Positions 49,539 to 60,694 of a stretch of 64,000 nucleotides of DNA are shown one piece after another. The DNA is taken from NCBI GenBank assembly GCA_025738555.1, contig JAOVFP010000011.1, positions 3,100,001 to 3,164,000 of the forward strand, written 5' to 3'. The stretch is from Cyathus striatus (lineage: Eukaryota; Basidiomycota; Agaricomycetes; Agaricales; Nidulariaceae). The notes under the pieces are model-generated. The model ran no database searches, was not told the DNA's origin, and saw only the letters and a list, made by a program, of their open reading frames with translations. The translations under genes and the position numbers were made by a program. Positions within the stretch are counted from its first letter, which is position 1. Each line of letters starts with the position of its first letter.

Positions 49539-50076
49539 GTCACGAGCGTCGTTTCCATGGAGGAAACAACGCTCGTGACTTTTATATCACGTGATAAATT
49601 CCCACGCATTCGATCTCGAGTTCAACTCCTGCTGTGCGCATCAAGCTATTACACACAAATTCAGTGGACTATTCTTGCAGACATGATCAACCCTATTCCA
49701 ACAACTCATTAGAAAAATAGCAGTAGACATATGCTACTGTACTCTGTATGTTTTTTCAGGTTACAAGTCTCATCTCAAAGCTAGATTTACACAACATAGA
49801 CACTTTTTTAACATCTTATTTCTCAATTGTATCTATTGAACTTAAGTGAATGTACAAAATAATTAGTAACGACACATGCTATAGTACTCTATTGTAATAC
49901 CAAGTCTTACATTTGCATCCGAATACAGTAGGACTTGAAGCTTGGACTAAGCGGTTAACTGAAATTCTGGCCGAACAAGATGCGCCTAAGAACATATCTA
50001 AGTGACTGCTGTCTTGCCGAATGTCAGAGTTCAACTGCTTTGATCTAGTTGAGCGTGGTTGTCCAGCTTTCCATAG
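49539..50076 (-). repeat. Right terminal inverted repeat, with inner hairpin 49539-49579
   Basis: This arm matches the left arm (42750-43288) in inverted orientation. Where they differ, this arm usually has T or A in place of the C or G of a CpG in the left arm. The inner 41 bases again form a palindrome around CCATGGAGG. Confidence 0.9.
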
Positions 50077-50341
50077 CCATCAGGGTGCCACACCGCGCCT
50101 ATCCACAGCTTGTCCATGTGGACTCTGGACTCTCGTCAACAATATTTTCTGCCCCTGACAAAACCAGTTAAACGGAGGAAATTTGCCTCCAACTGGACAG
50201 TTTTGGACACCCTGGAGCCTTAACAGGCCTTAACCTGTTGATTCACGCCACTTTTGAACTGCCGTGCGGTATGCCACGGTGTTGAATTGGTTTTAGGTAT
50301 ACATAGTAATAAGTATACAAGTATCAAACAAATAAAAAATA

Positions 50342-50429
50342 TGGGGGCACCGCGGATCGAATGCAGGACCTTTAGAAGGCAAGTTTGTACAACTTCAGTC
50401 TACTGCTCTCCCAGCTGAGCTATGCCCCC
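50342..50429 (-). tRNA. tRNA-Phe(GAA) with intron
   Basis: The minus strand reads GGGGGCATAGCTCAGCTGGG from the 5' end, pairs with TGCCCCC at the 3' end and carries an A discriminator. The D-arm and T-arm (TTCGATC loop) are normal. The anticodon loop CTGAAG is followed by an intron of about 15 bases, at the position usual for eukaryotic tRNA-Phe. The base pair at the top of the anticodon stem is a G-A mismatch and one T-stem pair is lost. A T-rich tract follows on the minus strand as Pol III terminator. Confidence 0.85.
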
Positions 50430-51200
50430 GATGTTTTCTAATGCCTTAAATAGGCAAAAGAACTTGGCCTTTTCTTTGTTTAACAGAGCCACCCACTATG
50501 ACAAAACAGAAACCCGGAAACAGACTATCACAAACTTCTCTAAAGACCTTAATAGTCGGGGATACCCACGCTTTCTATTAGGGCAATCACATTGCAGCAT
50601 ATTTGACAAGTATTTTTCCCGCTTTGAGGAGGATACAAACCGTATCCGATGATTGCGATATGGACAGCGATGGTTATCTCGATGGTGGAAGGGAAAGAAG
50701 TGAAGAAGAATGGAATACAGCCAACAAATTATTGTCTGTATTTAGCATAGTTAGAGAGCATGACAGGAGAGGCTTTATTACACTTCTCAAAAGTACATAT
50801 CGGTACTACGTATGTGGTATTGCACATAACCGATGCAGTAATAGTCGCTATAAGTATTATTATTATTAAACAAACCTCTTGTGTACTACCTCATAGAAGT
50901 TTGGAGACAGTGGCTGCCGGTGTCACGTCGTGTTGGGGTTTTCTTGTGATGGTTCTCATTTAGCTTGGAAGTTGACTATATCTAGTGGACCACTTAGCTA
51001 AAGAGAAATAATGCATTATATTTTAATGTGTTAACCAAGACGAAACCTTTAGCCAGGAGGAGTTTACGTGGCCATTTGAGATATTTTTTCGAAATTAGTC
51101 AAAACTATGCTATGCTGGAGTATACCGTGCGATTCTGTGGCAAACACAATAAGTTATAACACGTACATAAAGACAATACATATACAAATAAAAAGTATCT
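50430..51200. other. DNA between tRNA genes, no recognised gene
   Basis: Overlapping plus-strand frames at 50422-50652 and 50603-50869 show no domain. The AT-rich sequence before the third tRNA fragment (ATACAAATAAAAAGTATCTG) resembles that next to the first tRNA gene. Confidence 0.35.
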
Positions 51201-51231
51201 GGGGGCACCGCGGCTCGAACGCAGGACCTTA
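51201..51231 (-). pseudogene. tRNA-Phe 3'-half fragment
   Basis: GGGGGCACCGCGGCTCGAAC, read on the minus strand, is the T-arm and 3' acceptor strand of a tRNA-Phe. It breaks off at the anticodon stem. No 5' half is attached. Confidence 0.75.
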
Positions 51232-51263
51232 AGCCGTTTAGGTTCAATTGCAAAATAAAAAGA

Positions 51264-51348
51264 TGGGGGCACCGTGGATCGAACACAGGACCTTTAGAAC
51301 ACGATTTTTTACTTCAGTCTACTGCTCTCCCAGCTGAGCTATGCCCCC
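51264..51348 (-). tRNA. tRNA-Phe(GAA) with a different intron
   Basis: The exon sequence is nearly that of the gene at 50342-50429. The T-stem here is fully paired (CTGTG with CACGG), and the intron is of similar length but unrelated sequence (TAAAAAATCG...). The anticodon is GAA. An AT-rich Pol III terminator follows. Confidence 0.88.
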
Positions 51349-51400
51349 GATATTTTGTCTGACCTTAATAGGTTTATAGCTTAATATACGTAATTCCAAC

Positions 51401-51439
51401 GTACTTCAAGGATTGCTCTCCAAACTGAGCTATGCCCCC
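51401..51439 (-). pseudogene. tRNA-Phe 5'-half fragment
   Basis: The minus strand reads GGGGGCATAGCTCAGTTTGG and continues to a TTGAAG anticodon loop, then diverges. It supplies the 5' acceptor strand and D-arm only. With the 3' half at 51201-51231, it brackets the intact gene. Confidence 0.75.
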
Positions 51440-51621
51440 ATTGAGTATGCTTTAACTCAAGAATGTCGATATTTTTTAGATCCCGTATTAAATACATTTG
51501 CAAACAACCTTGACCTGAAATTAATAATTGAAGAGATTTTTTCACTCCTAATATTTCCCTGTATCCAGTACGGCATATCGTAATATGATTGCAGCCACCC
51601 AACCAACCGAGATCTTCTCGA

Positions 51622-53545
51622 CTACGACTTCTCTCCGGATTGCTGACGCACTACCGTAAGTACATCATTACATACCTCTAACCATGCCTTTCCGAGCTTT
51701 TCAAAATCCTCGAGCTATACGAACAACCACATCGTCAGCTATCTTCCAAAGACAATAAAGAAAGAGCAACACTAAATCAATGGCCAAGTTCGAACATCCA
51801 CAAAATATTAATGAATATGAATATGAGGAAAACACCAAGTTCAGTCTAACAATGCCAACTGAAGGCCATACGAAACGTCAAATCAAAGAGAACACGAACA
51901 CGAATGATGCTACAACACCGTGACCAAAGCCTGAACAAAACGATATACTTACTTCATTCCAAACTTGCACACCCGCCCACGTCCACCATTTTCCGTTATG
52001 CCAAAAATGTGTCGAGTACGCATTGTGCCTCTCCAACATCCCCTTGCAGAAGGCTAGGTCGATGTCGGAGCTGTAGGGGATTGAGCCAGGGAAAGGGAGT
52101 TCCACGTTCACCTATCAGGTGAGAAGTTAAAAATGGAACGAAATAGGAGGAGAGGAATTAAGAAGATCATAACAAAAGGAGTAAACAACGAACCATATTC
52201 AAAGTAAACACTCCCTCAGGATCCATAACTCTCGTACCCATCACCTCCGCGAGCCTTTCTCCTCCCCTCATAGCCAGGTCGTGGCAGTATTCATTAATCT
52301 TTTTTTCTCCCCCAAGCCAGGCTCGAAATTTTAGTGCTATATTGAATATCTCTTCTCAGTTTACTGAATGTATGAGTTAGAAGAGAAGATTGACCGTCAG
52401 GGACAGTGAGAATTGGCGTAAAATCGATTGTTCCGTTCCCTATTCCGTCTTTAATGGTGAAGAGTAGAGAGGAGGGAGAGAAAAAAATGGCTTACACTCA
52501 AATTGTTCGACAAAGTTAGGCCTCGTACGTGTCGTCGGGGAGATATAAGCATCTGAGGTTGGGATTGAGTTCTTGATGAGATGTTGGTTCCTATACAAGA
52601 ATGAGTATGTGGAAAGTGCATGGAAATAGAAACAAACCGTTCAGGAACGTAAAGCACAGCAACGGACCGTTTCGCGTGTAACCATTTATGACAATTCTTA
52701 CACGAAAAGATCGAGAAGACGAGGTATAAAGACAAGAAAGGTACCCACAGAAACCCAGAAATCCGGTCCCATTTTCTCAAGGTTAATCCCCACCTCTTGC
52801 CCTATAGAATGAGCAGCATCGATAACGCTATAAACGCCCTCCTCTTTACAAATTATCACCATCTCCTTCCAAGGTAGTGATACACCTGGATTGGAGACGA
52901 TCACATCGATAACTGCTACGCGTTTCCCTCGTTTTGGTAAAGCTTGTATGTGTGTCCTGAAAGAATCGAGTATTGCTTGGGGAGTGGTAGGGAAGTAGAT
53001 TGGGAAAATGGAGGGGGTAGGATGAGGTGGGGTATCAGATAGGTATTGGGCTGTTTTGTATACCGAGCCGTAGGTCGTATTCGCTACGGTAATAACATCA
53101 GCTTTACATGGGAATAGAAAACAGAGAAAGAACGGACAAACTACTATAACATCCCCCTCTTCCCATTCGAAGTTTCGCAGAATGGTAGCAACACCCATAC
53201 TTGCGTTGGTGACGAATACCACTTCGTCAGTCCGTGCTCCGATTAGCTTGGCCAGCTGTTCTCTTGCGCTCTTCAGGAGAGGCATGTAGCTCAGTTTATG
53301 GAACAAGTCTGGGTTCGTTTCGATCTGGTCTGAGAGGATATTTGCGGCTTGCAGAACGGGGATTGGGGTAGTTCCAAAAGTTCCTGTTTATATGAAGGAG
53401 ATCAGAAACTGCAGATGAATGATAGCGAGAGCAAACCATTGTGAAGAGCTACATATGTTGGATCGAGATTGAAGTAATCCTTTAGTTTTTTCCCAAACGG
53501 AGGAGGTGAGGAAGCATAGAGTTTGTCGAGATCGATGTACTTCAT
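51622..53545 (-). CDS. PLP-dependent class-V aminotransferase (isopenicillin-N-epimerase-like)
   Basis: The minus strand begins MKYIDLDKLYASSPPPFGKK and ends near LTVVRQQSGEKS with TAG at 51622-51624, in seven or so exons. The first intron (53384-53436) joins ALHNG to TFGTTPIP. Family landmarks include DEVVFVTNASMGV, NTTYGSVYKT, VIDVIVSNPGVSLPW, VIDAAHSIGQEVG and the cofactor lysine in KNCHKWLHAKR, followed by NVELPFPG and GVQVWNEV near the end. The length of roughly 430 residues fits the family. Such fungal enzymes act as cysteine desulfurase/lyase- or epimerase-like PLP enzymes; the substrate is unknown. It is the first of two tandem copies. Confidence 0.8.
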
Positions 53546-53840
53546 AGCTTGGTTTGATGGTTCGAAGACTGAGGTAGAGGATGACAAATACCAGATCAAG
53601 CTAGGACAGCTGGGTTTCGGCTACACGCTTACGGCCCTGCGTGCGGACTTTTCCAGCGTGTTACACTGTTAGCGGTATGATAATTTCAAGAGGTCTATTA
53701 TGTCAAGGAAGAGGTACAGACTTTGATGCATATGCACGATGACTCGGAGAAAATATCAACTGGATTTACCGTTCTCCAAGTCTTATCAAGTTCCACAAGA
53801 CGAAATAACGAATGGAGTTGAATCGTTGAAATATAAAACT

Positions 53841-55208
53841 TTACTCCCCCGTTTCCTCACTCTTCCTCACTTCCTCAAGCACATCCCGACAAACCTCCAA
53901 CCAAGCCTTTCCAAGCTTCTCAAAGTCCTCCATCTATCGCTCATCAGCCACACATTTCCTAAAATAACGTAAAAAAGAAAGCAGAACAAACCTCATTCCA
54001 AACTTGAACACTCGCCCTAGTCCACCATTTTCCATTATGCCGAAAGACAGCAGAGAAAGCATTATGTCCCTCTATCATCGCTTTTAAGAAAGCGATATTG
54101 AGGTTCTTGCTGAATGGAATTGTGCCTGGGAAAGGGAGCTCAACGTTCACCTGTTGTGTGAGGTTATCACAAGTGGATGTTACACGAGAATAGTAACACT
54201 CATACCATATTCAACGTGAACTCTCCCTCAGGATCCATGACACTGGTTCCAAGTATCTCTGCAAGCCTCTTTCCACCTCTCAAAGCCAAATCGTGGCAAT
54301 ACTCGTTGATTTTTTCTTCGCCCCCTAACCAAGCACGGAATTTTAACGCTATGTGTACCAGCCCTTCTATGAGCTCGGAAATTGATAAGGAGCATTTGGA
54401 ACATACCGTCAGGTACAGTGATAAATGATGTAAAGTCGATTGTCCCATTCCCTATCGCAAATAAATGTTAGCAGAGGAATACAATCCATGAAGTGGGTTG
54501 AGGACATACATTCAAATTGTTCCACAAAGTTGGGGCCCGTACGGTTTGCTGGAGATATATACGTGTGTGATGTAGGAATAGAAGATTTAATAATATGCTG
54601 ATTTCTACGATACATGAGTTAGATATACGTAGAATATCAAAAAAGGACAGACCTTTCAGGAACGTAGAGAACCGCCACAGATCGCTTCGCATGCAGCCAT
54701 TTATGACAATTCGACACTGCACATCAGAATCCCATCATACGAATTCACGTATATGAAACGTACAGATATCCAAAAATCCGGATCCGCCTTCCCAAGGTCA
54801 ATCCCTACTTCCTGCCCAATGGAATGCGCAGCATCGATAACACTGTACACGCCTTCCTCCTTGCATATCTTGACCATCTCTTTCCAGGGCAGTAACGCCC
54901 CTGGATTTGAGATAATTGAATCTATAACCGCTACGCGTTTTCCTTTCTTTGGGAGGGCTTGGATATGTTCTCGAAAGGACGTTAGGATAGCTTCTGGAGT
55001 TGTGGGGAAGTTGATTGGGAAGAAAGATAGCGTGGGATGTGGTGGAGTATCGGATAGGCATTGTGAAGTTTTGAATATCGAGCCATAGGTTGTGTTTGCT
55101 GCGATATGGCCATTAGAGCGATGAAGGATATGCAAGAAGACCAAACGAACAAATGACTATGACATCTCCCTCCTCCCACTCGAAATTCCTCAACACGGTG
55201 TTGATACC
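53841..55208 (-). pseudogene. Tandem aminotransferase copy, 5'-truncated by a retroelement
   Basis: The minus strand keeps exons from GINTVLRNFEWEEGDVIV to the stop at 53841-53843, including NTTYGSIFKT, VIDAAHSIGQEVG, the cofactor lysine (NCHKWLHAKR) and NVELPFPG. Homology to the neighbouring copy stops at about 55208, where the DIRS-like element begins. The N-terminal quarter is absent anywhere in the window, so this copy is a fragment. Its remaining frame is open, so truncation may be recent. Confidence 0.8.
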
Positions 55209-56060
55209 CTATGCGAATGCCATGTCCATGCGTCGGCTTCATCCCCATCATCTTCACTGCTTCCCCCACCCGTTTCAGGAAGGTGGCCCTGGTGAGTGGT
55301 CTGTGTCTCCCTTTATTGTCCATGTATGCGAACAAATGTCTGTTTTGGGGTGGTCTGTTCATTTGCATGTGATGCTCTAATGTGGCTTTGGGGTCTGTTG
55401 GGCCGTTTTGTCGTGCCCAAAACACATCCTCTCCATTTGGCGCTACCTTGGTCCTAGGTATCCTCAGGTTGGTAATGCTCCTCCCTTCCCGGTCTTGCGT
55501 TTTTGACAAGTGGTGAGGTGTTATGTGCCATTGGGGGTCAAACACATCAGAGATTCTCTCCACCGTGAATTCTCCTACTCTCACTGTTGCGTAGAAGCAT
55601 GTCATCAAGCACACGTATACCGCCGCATCCAATGCACTATCCAAGTCCAAGCTGTTCTTCAAATTTGCGATGTATTCCACTGTATATGGCTCCCGTTTTC
55701 TCTTTTTTGATGTGGTTGGAGTCAATTTGTCTGCTCCTGTGAGTAGATTGTCGATCTCTGGTTGGTTGACCTCATATGCTACTCCATGTAGGATATGCCA
55801 GGCCCTAATACCTTGGACATAGTTTTGAGCCATCTTTCCAGAGTAAACATTGGCCATATGTGCTATGAAGGCTGCCAATACCCCTTGTCAAACTGGAGCT
55901 CTATCTTCCTCCATGATCCCTCTCTTGTCACAAAATACATGGAACAAAAGCAAACCACTGGCGTATGCTGTGCGTGTGGACTCTTCTAAGGACAATGTCA
56001 ACACTTCTGCCACTCTTGTTAAGTCCTCTTCTGTTAAACCATGTTCCATATCCAACCTTG
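55209..56060 (-). pseudogene. Tyrosine recombinase of the DIRS-like element, C-terminally truncated
   Basis: The N-terminal part has ESTRTAYASGLLLFHVFC and ends at a TGA (55888-55890) after EEDRAPV. The same frame then resumes with AAFIAHMANVYSGKMAQNYV, so one codon separates two open halves. The catalytic domain has CFYATVRVGEFT with the first arginine and GHGIRIG with the HxxR box. The sequence joins aminotransferase DNA immediately after this, so the catalytic tyrosine is lost. The 298-residue open frame that continues across the junction is an accidental chimera. Confidence 0.78.
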
Positions 56061-56293
56061 TCTGTATTGGTCTCCATTTTACCATCCTATCTTTGGCCAA
56101 GCAATGTGGTCTCAAATGGGATAATGTTGGTGTTAGAAGAATTGGGTATGGCATTGGGTGCTGTGTTCTTCTTGTGCGAGTTTGCTGCTGTGGCAGTTCA
56201 TTTTCCCTTACTCTTCCCCCCTTCCTTTCTGCTATCCCTCGTTGGCTTCTCTCATCCTGGTGCTGCTCCCTCAATTGCCCACATCTCATCTTG

Positions 56294-56881
56294 TCATTGC
56301 TGACCTCTTTCCTCTTCTCCCTCTCTTGCCTTCTCCTCCCTACTTTGTTTCTGTAGAGGGGTCCATCTAGGCCAATCTTGGACTTCTGGGTCATTGAAAT
56401 TGATGATATATGCTCGTAATGCATCTGGGATTGGTGTTTCTGGTAGTAGGAGTGCGACTGGGGGGTATACTCCCCTGGATGGGTTGTCAGCTGGGTTTTC
56501 CTTGCTTGGGACATATTGGGTATGTATTGTGGTGTTGTGTTGCTCGCATATCTCATGTATTCTCCTGAATACCTCATTAGTTCTCCATCCTCTGCTCCTT
56601 CCTGACCACCACCCTTCCACAACTCCTTGGTTGTTGCCATAGGTCCAGTAATGCCTTCCATGTTCCCTCTCCTTGTCCTGTATAATTGCGAGAACGAGGA
56701 ACTTGAATCCAACTGCCTCTGCCCATCTGATATCTCCCCCCTCTGTGTTCCATCCTGCTTGTAGCCTCCACGCCCTCCATCGTTTCCCAATTGTGATGCC
56801 AATTCCCCACCCAGAGCTGGCATCTGAGTACACTTTGATGTCTGAGACTGGTGCTGATACTGGGATATTTCTGGAAAGCAC
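56294..56881 (-). pseudogene. RNase H domain of the DIRS-like element
   Basis: The open segment contains KVYSDASSGWGIGI, IRWAEAVGFKFLVLAI, YGNNQGVVEGWW and ADNPSRGVYPP. The acidic residues of SDAS, AEA and the NNQ/ADN segments match the DEDD pattern. It overlaps another frame (55888-57228) that is not coding over this stretch. Confidence 0.75.
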
Positions 56882-57121
56882 TGGTCATTCAAGAGTTTGC
56901 TCCCACCATTGGATGTCCTTCTCTGTGTGCTTTGGTGGATGGTGTGGAGTGAATGGACAGTTGTTGAATGTTCCCAACATGGCTTCCAGTCTGGTAAGGT
57001 ACGCTCATCCCTTTGGTATGACCAATGTTGTGTGCAATAATTTTCCATATAGTTTTTGCACCTGCTTGAGGCTGTGTTGTTCTTGTCCCTTCCAATCTTT
57101 GATTGCTTGTAGGTACTTTTC

Positions 57122-59249
57122 TCATTTGTTATCCAGTAATGATACCATTTTTTTCCCCAGGTTCCAGCTGAACCCCAGAAATGGAACGACTTCCTGGAAC
57201 CGCACTGTCTTTGATTTTTCCCAAACAATACCCAGCCTGTCTAATAACTCATCAATGTCATCATCACTATAGCAATAAGGTTCATTTGCTTCGCTGGCTC
57301 CCCTTTTCTCATATGCCAAGTCCCTGAGTGTAGCTGACATATCTTCATCATACTCTTCCACTCTTTTGTCTGGTTTCGCCCTTCCTCTGTACCATATATG
57401 ACATTGTTCCTGTATGCTCCCTCCATTTTTTGTGATTTCTGCCCTCCATTGTTCTCTCTGCCTGTTGTATTCCTCTCGATATCTCCATAATATCTGCACA
57501 AAGAAATAGTCATCAACCCATTTCAACACTGGTCCCATTCCTTTGTACCTGACAATCTCCAGTGCCACATCTGCCAGTCCTCCGAAGTCTCCTCCTGCAG
57601 ATGACATTCCGAAATTGTCACTCACACAACAGGCAAGGGTGACATATTTTATTGCTATTCTGGAGGGGAATATTTGAAATAGTTTGTACTTATTTTGTAC
57701 TTATTTTGCAGTGTGATATTTTAAATCTTATAGCAGTATTCTGTTGTCATATATAATCTAAAATATTTTAAATTTACAGTAACCAGTTTTCAATTATAAT
57801 ACTGTATAAAATTTCAAGTATTCAGTGTATATATAATAGATATTTGAGGGACAACTACTTTGAATATTGTGAGGAGAAGTATTCACAAAAATCCTTCTGT
57901 TTATTTAAAATATTCCGGACATATTTCAGAAATATCAAGGAGCAGAATATTTTATATTTCATAACCTGTAATCCGCAAAATTTTGTCATAATATTATTCA
58001 TTTTTAAAGAATAGTTTGTGAATATTTTCAATATATTTTGCTAATGAATATATATAAGAAATTTATTTATTATAGACTGAATAAGTAAAATAATTTAAGA
58101 ACATTTTGAAAATACTTTCCCTCACAAAATTTAAAGTAGTGGTTTTTGAAAAAACTCTTATATATATGTTGAATACTTAAAATTTTATACAGCATTTTAA
58201 TAGGAAATTAGCTAATGAAGATTTTGGATATCTAGGTTATATATTACAAGAGAATGCTGCTATAAGATTTAAAATATCATACAGCCAAATAGATACAAAC
58301 TATTTTAATTATTCCCTCCCAAAATAGTGGTAGAATATGTCACCCTTGCCTGTTGTGTCATATTGATGGCGAAACTGTCCTCCTCTCTGAGTCTAACCAC
58401 GAGGCCTGGCCACTGGCTGGGGTGAGCAGGTATTGTCCTGTATGCTTCTGCCACATCTCTGATTGATGCCTGAGACCCTTTGGATAGCCCTGCCACCAGT
58501 TGGCATATTGTCGAGAATGTTCCCCAAGTGCATGGGAAGTCATTGGCATTGATGTGGCTATTGATGGATGCCACTCCCTTGTCCAGTTTGTGTGGGTAGG
58601 AGAAGTTGTGGATTGCTCTGTATTTTCCCACCTTCTCGTCTTTTGGTATGAGGGACAGTGGGGATGATTGGAATGGACCAATGAGCTCTTCCACTTGTTG
58701 CCATGACAATGGTCCCAGGTATCGTTGACTCCGAAATTCCTTTTCCACAATTTTCCGGTATGCATCTTTGTATTGGCCAATGGAGCTGTGGTTTGGTGGT
58801 GCATAAGTTTTGGTAATGGTTGGGATTCCCAAGTAGGATCCCTGCCGCAAGCCCTCCAGCACTTGTTTGTACTTTCCTTCCAGTCCATACTTGCACAACT
58901 CTCTTTCCCACTCTCTGCTGTTGTATGGTGTGAGTGGTTTATGACCTCTCTCTGCAAGAACAGTTCTGAGTGCTGTGATCTGTATTCCTGCACCCTGAGC
59001 AGTGATGCTTCCTTGGGTGTGATGTGCTTTGGCATCCTCCAGGCAACTGCCATTGGAAGCATAGCCCCTCTCCATTGGGCTTCGTGATCTTTCTGTCTTC
59101 GCCCCGCACTGCCCATGTTCTGTTGTTTCCATCCCATGTTTTCTTTTCGTTGCACTTCCCATAATCATGCTTGTGGTGCCCCAGGCATATGGCACATATG
59201 GAATTGCCATCTCTGCCTGCTGCACCCTGCTGAAAAAACCTTTTGTCAT
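57122..59249 (-). pseudogene. Reverse transcriptase of the DIRS-like element, split by a MITE
   Basis: The upstream part (59249-58358) has SPLSLIPKDEKVGKYRAIHN, SYPHKLDKGVASIN and IRDVAEAYRTIPAHPSQWPG. The downstream part (57625-57122) has NFGMSSAGG and the catalytic WVDDYFF box. Removing the inserted MITE with one TCA joins these parts in frame, showing that the insertion came after the element lost no codons here. The start of this frame overlaps gag in another frame, suggesting a frameshift between gag and pol. Confidence 0.82.
57625..58357. mobile_element. Fold-back MITE (733 bp) in the reverse transcriptase
   Basis: Ends are CACAACAGGCAAGGGTGACA inverted, flanked by a TCA duplication (57622-57624 and 58358-58360). 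Similarity continues inward for roughly 300 bases on each side, so almost the whole AT-rich element is one imperfect palindrome. No coding capacity. Confidence 0.88.
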
Positions 59250-60577
59250 TCTTTCGTCCTTCCCTGCCTGGGGATTGTGATAGGCTCTTTCTCCTTTGTT
59301 GTTTATGGTCTGAGATTACCCTTCTTCTTTTCGGTGAAGCTGATCTTGACCTATCCCTTCCCCTCTGTTTTCTTGGGGTTTCTAACAGCATCTGTGCTGC
59401 CCTTGCTGCTATGCCATCTATCTGTTCTTTGCCATTTGATATGATGGTTGGAGTAACCAATTCTGCCCAATTGTGAGACCATGTCGTTATTTGGGCATTG
59501 AGCCATATCTGCATTGGCATTAAGCCATATCCACATTGGTATATTACCATGTCTGCATTGCATTTCCAGTCATGTTTTCAAGTTTCAGTGAGTATGTGAT
59601 TTTGAAGTGGTAGAAAATGTCAGTTAGTGATATTCTGCTATTAAAGTGAATGATTTTCTGACCTCATGAATGCGCTCTGCTCCCTTCTTCAGCATCAGCT
59701 CTTGCTGAATGTTCTTCAACAGGAGATTATTGATAAGTGCTAAATTCATGCCCTCTCTTCTCAACTGCAGCTCGTGCCACTCTTTCCTAGCCCATGCTTG
59801 ATATTCCACCACTGCTTCATCTCCATACTCTTCCTCCCTTATCAGGTGTTCATCCAACCCCATGAAGAAGTCTGTGAATGATTCTACTATTTATTTGGGC
59901 CATATCATCACACCTACCCCTTCCATCGTTCACAACAATGTGTGTCAAGCTTGGCTTACTTCTCCCCATGTCAGTTGATTGTCTTGCCATATGTTCTTCA
60001 ATGGGTTTACTGTTGCTATCACTTTGAGTGCGATTTGGCCATTCTCATTGGTTACTCCTAGTGTATCTGTCATACTTGACATTGAGCCTTCCGAGGCACG
60101 CATGCACCCCCATCTTGTAAAGTAGTCCATTTCTACATATGCCTGTGCCCGTATCTTGTTGACTGCATATTGTGAAGGCCTGTGTGCTGGTACTGTGGCT
60201 ATCCCTCACCCTGCATTAAACACCATTGGTCTCGCTTTCCTTGGTTGTGAGTCCTCCCTTTCTTCCTGTTCTCCCTCACCATCATCTTGTCCCCACTGTC
60301 TGATCTCTTCTTGCTGCCTTTGTTGTTCATCTCCTGGCTGTCACTGCTCTTCCCTCCTCCTTTGTTCTGCTTCATCTTCTTGCACCTGTGCTTCCCAAGC
60401 CCCGATTCTGTTCTGCTGAGCCTCTCGCCACATCTCCTCCAGTCTCTGTACTACTTCGTCCTCTGTCTCTTCTTGCTGGCCTGGCCCTGCCATGAGAGCA
60501 TCCTGCACTGCCTGGAATGCATTGTCCCGGTAGTCTGGACACATGTCATTCAATGGGTCTCTTGTAATCCTAACCAT
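58939..60577 (-). pseudogene. gag region of the DIRS-like element
   Basis: Several minus-strand frames form a gag-like chain. The start MVRITRDPLNDMCPDYRDNA (60577) leads into a Glu/Gln-rich helix; then a YFTRWGCMRASEGSM segment, an EYGDEAVVEYQAWARKEW segment, an Arg/Ser-rich tract and a zinc knuckle CAICLGHHKHDYGKC with a second Cys-His cluster LCFQWQLPGGCQS. Stops separate the pieces, so it is not functional. Confidence 0.65.
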
Positions 60578-60694
60578 TTTCTGTCAGTATATCTATCACC
60601 CTAGACACTAGTCTTTTAATTGGATCTCTATTGTATTAATTTGAAGAATTTTGATGAAGCCTCTGTGCAAGTGGGCCTTACTGGGATTCCTGCT

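Larger units (their letters stand above)
42750..50076. mobile_element. 7.3-kb TIR element carrying an integrase-core gene and an alpha-kinase
   Basis: Two arms of about 540 bp in inverted orientation bound the element. Its outer ends read CTATGGAAAGC, and CCAT is repeated directly on both sides (42746-42749 and 50077-50080), as expected for a 4-bp target duplication. Inside are only two genes, transcribed away from a shared centre: an integrase-core gene on the left and an alpha-kinase gene on the right. The arms are about 98-99% alike, so the element moved or was homogenised recently. I know of no described transposon family with this gene pair. A caveat is that a weak open frame crosses the left outer boundary. 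Confidence 0.7.
55209..60690 (-). mobile_element. DIRS-like (tyrosine-recombinase) retrotransposon, truncated
   Basis: In minus-strand order the element has gag with zinc fingers, reverse transcriptase, RNase H and a tyrosine recombinase, the order seen in DIRS elements. The recombinase end is missing. Frames contain stops and shifts. A fold-back MITE sits in the reverse transcriptase, and a solo LTR lies at the gag-side flank. The right terminus is not defined. Confidence 0.8.

Noticed and set aside
55888..57228. 446-residue minus-strand frame
   Set aside because: Most of it is the wrong frame over RNase H and reverse transcriptase; only its last 60 or so residues are real recombinase sequence.
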